Of a stretch of DNA of 26,572 nucleotides, positions 24,338 to 26,572 are shown one piece after another. Source of the stretch: DATBIO01 sp036556965 (lineage in GTDB: Bacteria; Acidobacteriota; Vicinamibacteria; Fen-336). The notes under the pieces are model-generated. The model saw nothing but the letters and a program-made list of their open reading frames with translations, did not search any database and was not told the DNA's origin. The stretch lies in the NCBI GenBank assembly GCA_036556965.1, contig DATBIO010000173.1, positions 1 through 26,572 of the forward strand, read 5' to 3'. Within the stretch, counting starts at the first letter, position 1. Every line of letters starts with the position of its first letter. The position numbers and the translations under genes were made by a program.

Positions 24338-24895
24338 ATGACGCGGATCATCGGGGGGCAGGGCAAGGGGCGCCGGCTCACCGCGCCCCGGGGGGACAGG
24401 ACGCGCCCCACGGGGGCGCGGCTGCGCCAATCCCTCTTCGACATCCTCGCCCCGCGCCTCCCGGGGTGCCGCTTCCTCGACCTCTGCGCGGGCAGCGGGG
24501 CGGTCGGCCTGGAGGCGCTCAGCCGCGGCGCGGCCCACGTCACCCTCGTGGACGAGGACGCCGCGGCCGTGGCCTCCATCCGGGCGAACGCCGCCGTCCT
24601 GCAAGGCGCCGGCGGCGAGACCCGCGTCCTGCGGCAGGAAGCGCGCGCCGCGCTGGCCGGGCTGCGCGCGTCCGGGGACCGCTTCGACGTCATCTTCGTC
24701 GACCCGCCCTACGACAGCCCACAGTACGAGGTCGTGATCGAGGCCGCGGACGCCGTCATGGCGGAGGGCGGGGTGGTGGTGGCGGAGCACTTCCACAAAC
24801 GCGACCTCCCGGAGACAATAGGGCGCCTTTCCCGCACGCGTGGCGCGCGGATCGGCGACCACCGTCTCAGCTTCTACCAGCGAGCGCCCGAGTGA
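24338..24895 (+). CDS. rsmD: 16S rRNA (guanine(966)-N(2))-methyltransferase
   Basis: A 185-residue Rossmann-fold methyltransferase that modifies G966 of 16S rRNA during small-subunit assembly. RIIGGQGKGRRL at 3-14 and TRPTGARLRQSLFDIL at 22-37 are the RNA-binding N-terminal motifs typical of RsmD. The SAM-binding loop is D48-LCAGSGAVGLEALSRGA. The catalytic (D/N)PPY motif is V121-DPPYD126. The length is normal. The ATG is five bases after the recG stop, and its own stop overlaps the coaD start (GTGA, 24892-24895), so the three genes are tightly linked, an arrangement common in bacteria. Confidence 0.95.
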   Translation: MTRIIGGQGKGRRLTAPRGDRTRPTGARLRQSLFDILAPRLPGCRFLDLCAGSGAVGLEALSRGAAHVTLVDEDAAAVASIRANAAVLQGAGGETRVLRQEARAALAGLRASGDRFDVIFVDPPYDSPQYEVVIEAADAVMAEGGVVVAEHFHKRDLPETIGRLSRTRGARIGDHRLSFYQRAPE

Positions 24896-25395
24896 TCACC
24901 AAGACCGAGGCCGTCGCCGTCTTCCCGGGGTCGTTCGATCCCATCACCAACGGCCACCTGGACATCGTGCAGCGCGCGCTGAGCGTGTTCGACCGGCTCA
25001 TCGTGGCCATCCTCCTGAACGCGGAGAAGCAGCCGCTCTTCACGGTGGACGAGCGCGTGGAGATCATCCGCGAGGCCTGCCAGGGCGACCCGCGGGTGAG
25101 CGTGGACACCTTTTCCGGGCTGCTCGTGGACTACGCGGAGAAGGCGGGGGCGCGCGTCATCGTACGGGGGCTGCGCGCCATCTCGGACTTCGAGTACGAG
25201 TTCCAGATGGCCCTCATGAACCGGCGGCTGAACGCGCGCATCGAGACCGTGTTCATGATGCCGGCGGAGGCCTATTCCTACCTCTCCTCGCGGCTGGTCA
25301 AGCAGGTCTTCCAGCTCGGGGCGGACGTCACCGACCTGGTTCCGCGCGTGGTGGAGCGCCGGCTGCGCGAGAAGTACCGCGAGGTGAAGGCGTGA
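24892..25395 (+). CDS. coaD: Phosphopantetheine adenylyltransferase
   Basis: A 167-residue nucleotidyltransferase that joins ATP and 4'-phosphopantetheine to give dephospho-CoA, the penultimate step of CoA synthesis. The ATP-binding motif is F11-PGSFDPITNGH22 (the T/HxGH signature). VIVRGLRAISDFEYEFQMALMN and the C-terminal SYLSSRLVKQVFQLG (the ISSS-x-x-K type motif) are diagnostic. Some seven residues at the N-terminus extend beyond the usual start at the beta strand. The start is a GTG whose last two bases begin the rsmD stop. The open frame continues much further upstream, but that part lies inside recG and rsmD and is not coding. The stop overlaps the aminotransferase GTG by four bases. 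Confidence 0.95.
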   Translation: MITKTEAVAVFPGSFDPITNGHLDIVQRALSVFDRLIVAILLNAEKQPLFTVDERVEIIREACQGDPRVSVDTFSGLLVDYAEKAGARVIVRGLRAISDFEYEFQMALMNRRLNARIETVFMMPAEAYSYLSSRLVKQVFQLGADVTDLVPRVVERRLREKYREVKA

Positions 25396-26572
25396 GCGCG
25401 GCGGGGGCGGCGGCCGACGGCTCCGCCCTCGACCTCAGCCGGCGGGCGCTCTCCATCGAGGTGTCGCCGACGGTGGCCATGGCCGGGCGCGCCGCCGCCC
25501 TCCGGGCGCGCGGGGAGCCCGTCCTCGACTTCTCGGTGGGGGAGCCCGACCAGCCCACTCCCCCCCACATCTGCGCCGCCGCCACCGCCGCCATCGGCGA
25601 GGGCAAGACCCGCTACACGCCGGCGGCGGGGCTCCCGGAGCTGCGCGCGGCGGTGGCCATGCGCTACCGGAAGGACTTCAAGGTCTCCTTCGCCGAGTCC
25701 GAGGTGGCCGTCACCACGGGGGGCAAGCAGGCGCTCTACCTGGTCTGCCAGGCCCTCCTCGACCGCGGCGACGAGGTCATCATCCCCTCGCCCCACTGGC
25801 CGACCTTCTCGGAGGCGGTGCGCCTGGCGGGGGCCCGCCCCATCCTCGTCCAGGCCCAGGAGAAGGAGGGCTTCCGGGTCACCGCGCGCATGATCAGCAA
25901 GGCCACCTCGCCGCGCACGAAGGCGGTCATCCTCAACAGCCCCTCCAACCCGACGGGCGCGGTGATCGAGCCGGAGGACCTGCTCGTGATCGGGGACATG
26001 GCGGGCCGGCGCCGGTTCACCCTGGTCTACGACGACACCTACGCCCGCCTGTCGTACGCCAAGGCCGACGGCGGCGTTCTGCAGTCGCTGCGCGACGCGG
26101 TGGCCGAGCGCTTCGTGCTCGTGGGCACCGCCTCCAAGAGCTACTGCATGACCGGGTGGCGCATCGGCTGGGTGCTCGGGCCCAAGGCCCTGGTGGACGC
26201 GTGCGCGGCCCTCGTCTCGCACAGCACCCAGTGCCCGGCCTCCTTCGCCCAGGTGGGGGCGGTGGAGGCGCTGACGGGCCCGCAGAAGTTCGTGTCCGAC
26301 CTCGCCGGCGAGTACAAGCGGCGACGCGACTTCATCCACCCCGCCGTGGCCTCCCTGCCCCGGGTGACCTGCGTGGCGCCCGGGGGCGGCTTCTACCTCT
26401 TCCCGAACCTGGCCCGCTACCTCGGAGCCCGGGTCCCGACCACCCTCGCCCTGGCCAGCCGCCTGCTGGAGGAGGAGAAGGTGGCAGTGGTGGCGGGGGA
26501 GGGCTTCGGGGCTCCGGGCTACGTGCGCATCTCCTTCGCGCGGCCCCTCGAGGACCTCAAGGAAGGCTCCCG
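25392..26572 (+). CDS. PLP-dependent aminotransferase, aspartate aminotransferase type (partial at window end)
   Basis: The frame starts with a GTG overlapping the coaD stop (GTGA, 25392-25395) and is open to the window edge (393 codons), so only a short C-terminal tail is missing. It is a fold-type I, class I/II aminotransferase. SVGEPDQPTPPHI is near 49-61, YTPAAGLPELR near 75-85, NSPSNPTG carries N186, VYDDTYARLSY carries the PLP-pyridine Asp, the PLP lysine is K249 in ASKSYCMTGWRIGW, and the substrate-carboxylate Arg is R379 in YVRISFA. These motifs fit the Ib aspartate/aromatic aminotransferase group. The usual reaction is transfer of the amino group between aspartate and 2-oxoglutarate, but related enzymes act on aromatic amino acids, prephenate or LL-diaminopimelate, so the substrate is not certain. 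It is the fourth gene of the recG run. Confidence 0.9.
   Translation, partial: MSAAGAAADGSALDLSRRALSIEVSPTVAMAGRAAALRARGEPVLDFSVGEPDQPTPPHICAAATAAIGEGKTRYTPAAGLPELRAAVAMRYRKDFKVSFAESEVAVTTGGKQALYLVCQALLDRGDEVIIPSPHWPTFSEAVRLAGARPILVQAQEKEGFRVTARMISKATSPRTKAVILNSPSNPTGAVIEPEDLLVIGDMAGRRRFTLVYDDTYARLSYAKADGGVLQSLRDAVAERFVLVGTASKSYCMTGWRIGWVLGPKALVDACAALVSHSTQCPASFAQVGAVEALTGPQKFVSDLAGEYKRRRDFIHPAVASLPRVTCVAPGGGFYLFPNLARYLGARVPTTLALASRLLEEEKVAVVAGEGFGAPGYVRISFARPLEDLKEGS

Noticed and set aside
24205..24891. Upstream in-frame extension of coaD by 229 codons
   Set aside because: It overlaps recG and rsmD out of frame, is low-complexity, and the conserved CoaD motif begins only a few residues after GTG 24892.

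Overview
The window is very GC-rich (roughly 70% by eye), with coding regions showing the usual G/C bias at third codon positions. Two very large TonB-dependent receptors of the Oar-like type (carboxypeptidase-regulatory-like domain, plug, barrel), a sulfatase-like/TPR fusion and a hybrid histidine kinase with a KdpD-like membrane domain together suggest a soil or sediment Acidobacteriota-type Gram-negative bacterium. This placement is inferred from gene content and composition, not from a marker gene. I see no rRNA, tRNA, CRISPR array, insertion sequence or phage gene.

Layout. 2-1747: lipoprotein-like sulfatase/phosphoesterase-fold protein with C-terminal TPRs. 1748-2019: AT-richer intergenic region packed with perfect inverted repeats. 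2020-4869: first Oar-like receptor, followed by a 15-bp hairpin. 5008-7604: a sodium:alanine-type symporter translationally coupled to lysA. 7648-10227, reverse strand: a possible 59-residue protein, an orphan family-5 peptide-binding protein and a beta-lactamase-fold serine hydrolase. 10314-11318: L-Ala-D/L-Glu epimerase. 11393-11728: a textbook sigma-54 promoter and a strong Shine-Dalgarno in front of a 94-residue coiled-coil protein of unknown function. 11818-16745, reverse strand: a TolC-type outer-membrane protein and, upstream of it, a second Oar-like receptor. The two are separated by a strong intrinsic terminator and a new TATAAT promoter. 17000-19221: hypoxanthine phosphoribosyltransferase, then a coupled N-acetylglucosamine-kinase-like ATPase and a ChbG/YdjC-type deacetylase. 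19340-22189: hybrid sensor kinase. 22254-26572: recG, rsmD, coaD and an aspartate-type aminotransferase that runs off the window.

How the genes may work together. Several neighbours fit salvage of cell-wall material: peptide capture (binding protein), D-Ala-peptide hydrolysis (serine hydrolase), epimerisation of L-Ala-D-Glu, uptake of alanine (symporter), use of meso-diaminopimelate (lysA), and amino-sugar phosphorylation and deacetylation (kinase plus ChbG). This is inference from family membership; the genes sit in several transcription units.

Regulation visible in the sequence. The symporter, sugar kinase and recG have a -10-like hexamer only 7-8 nt before the start codon and no Shine-Dalgarno, which suggests leaderless mRNAs. 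hpt and tolC have TATAAT elements with ordinary leaders. The least explained parts of the window are the structured region at 1774-1970, the sigma-54-driven coiled-coil gene, and a 25-bp palindrome directly in front of the hybrid kinase.
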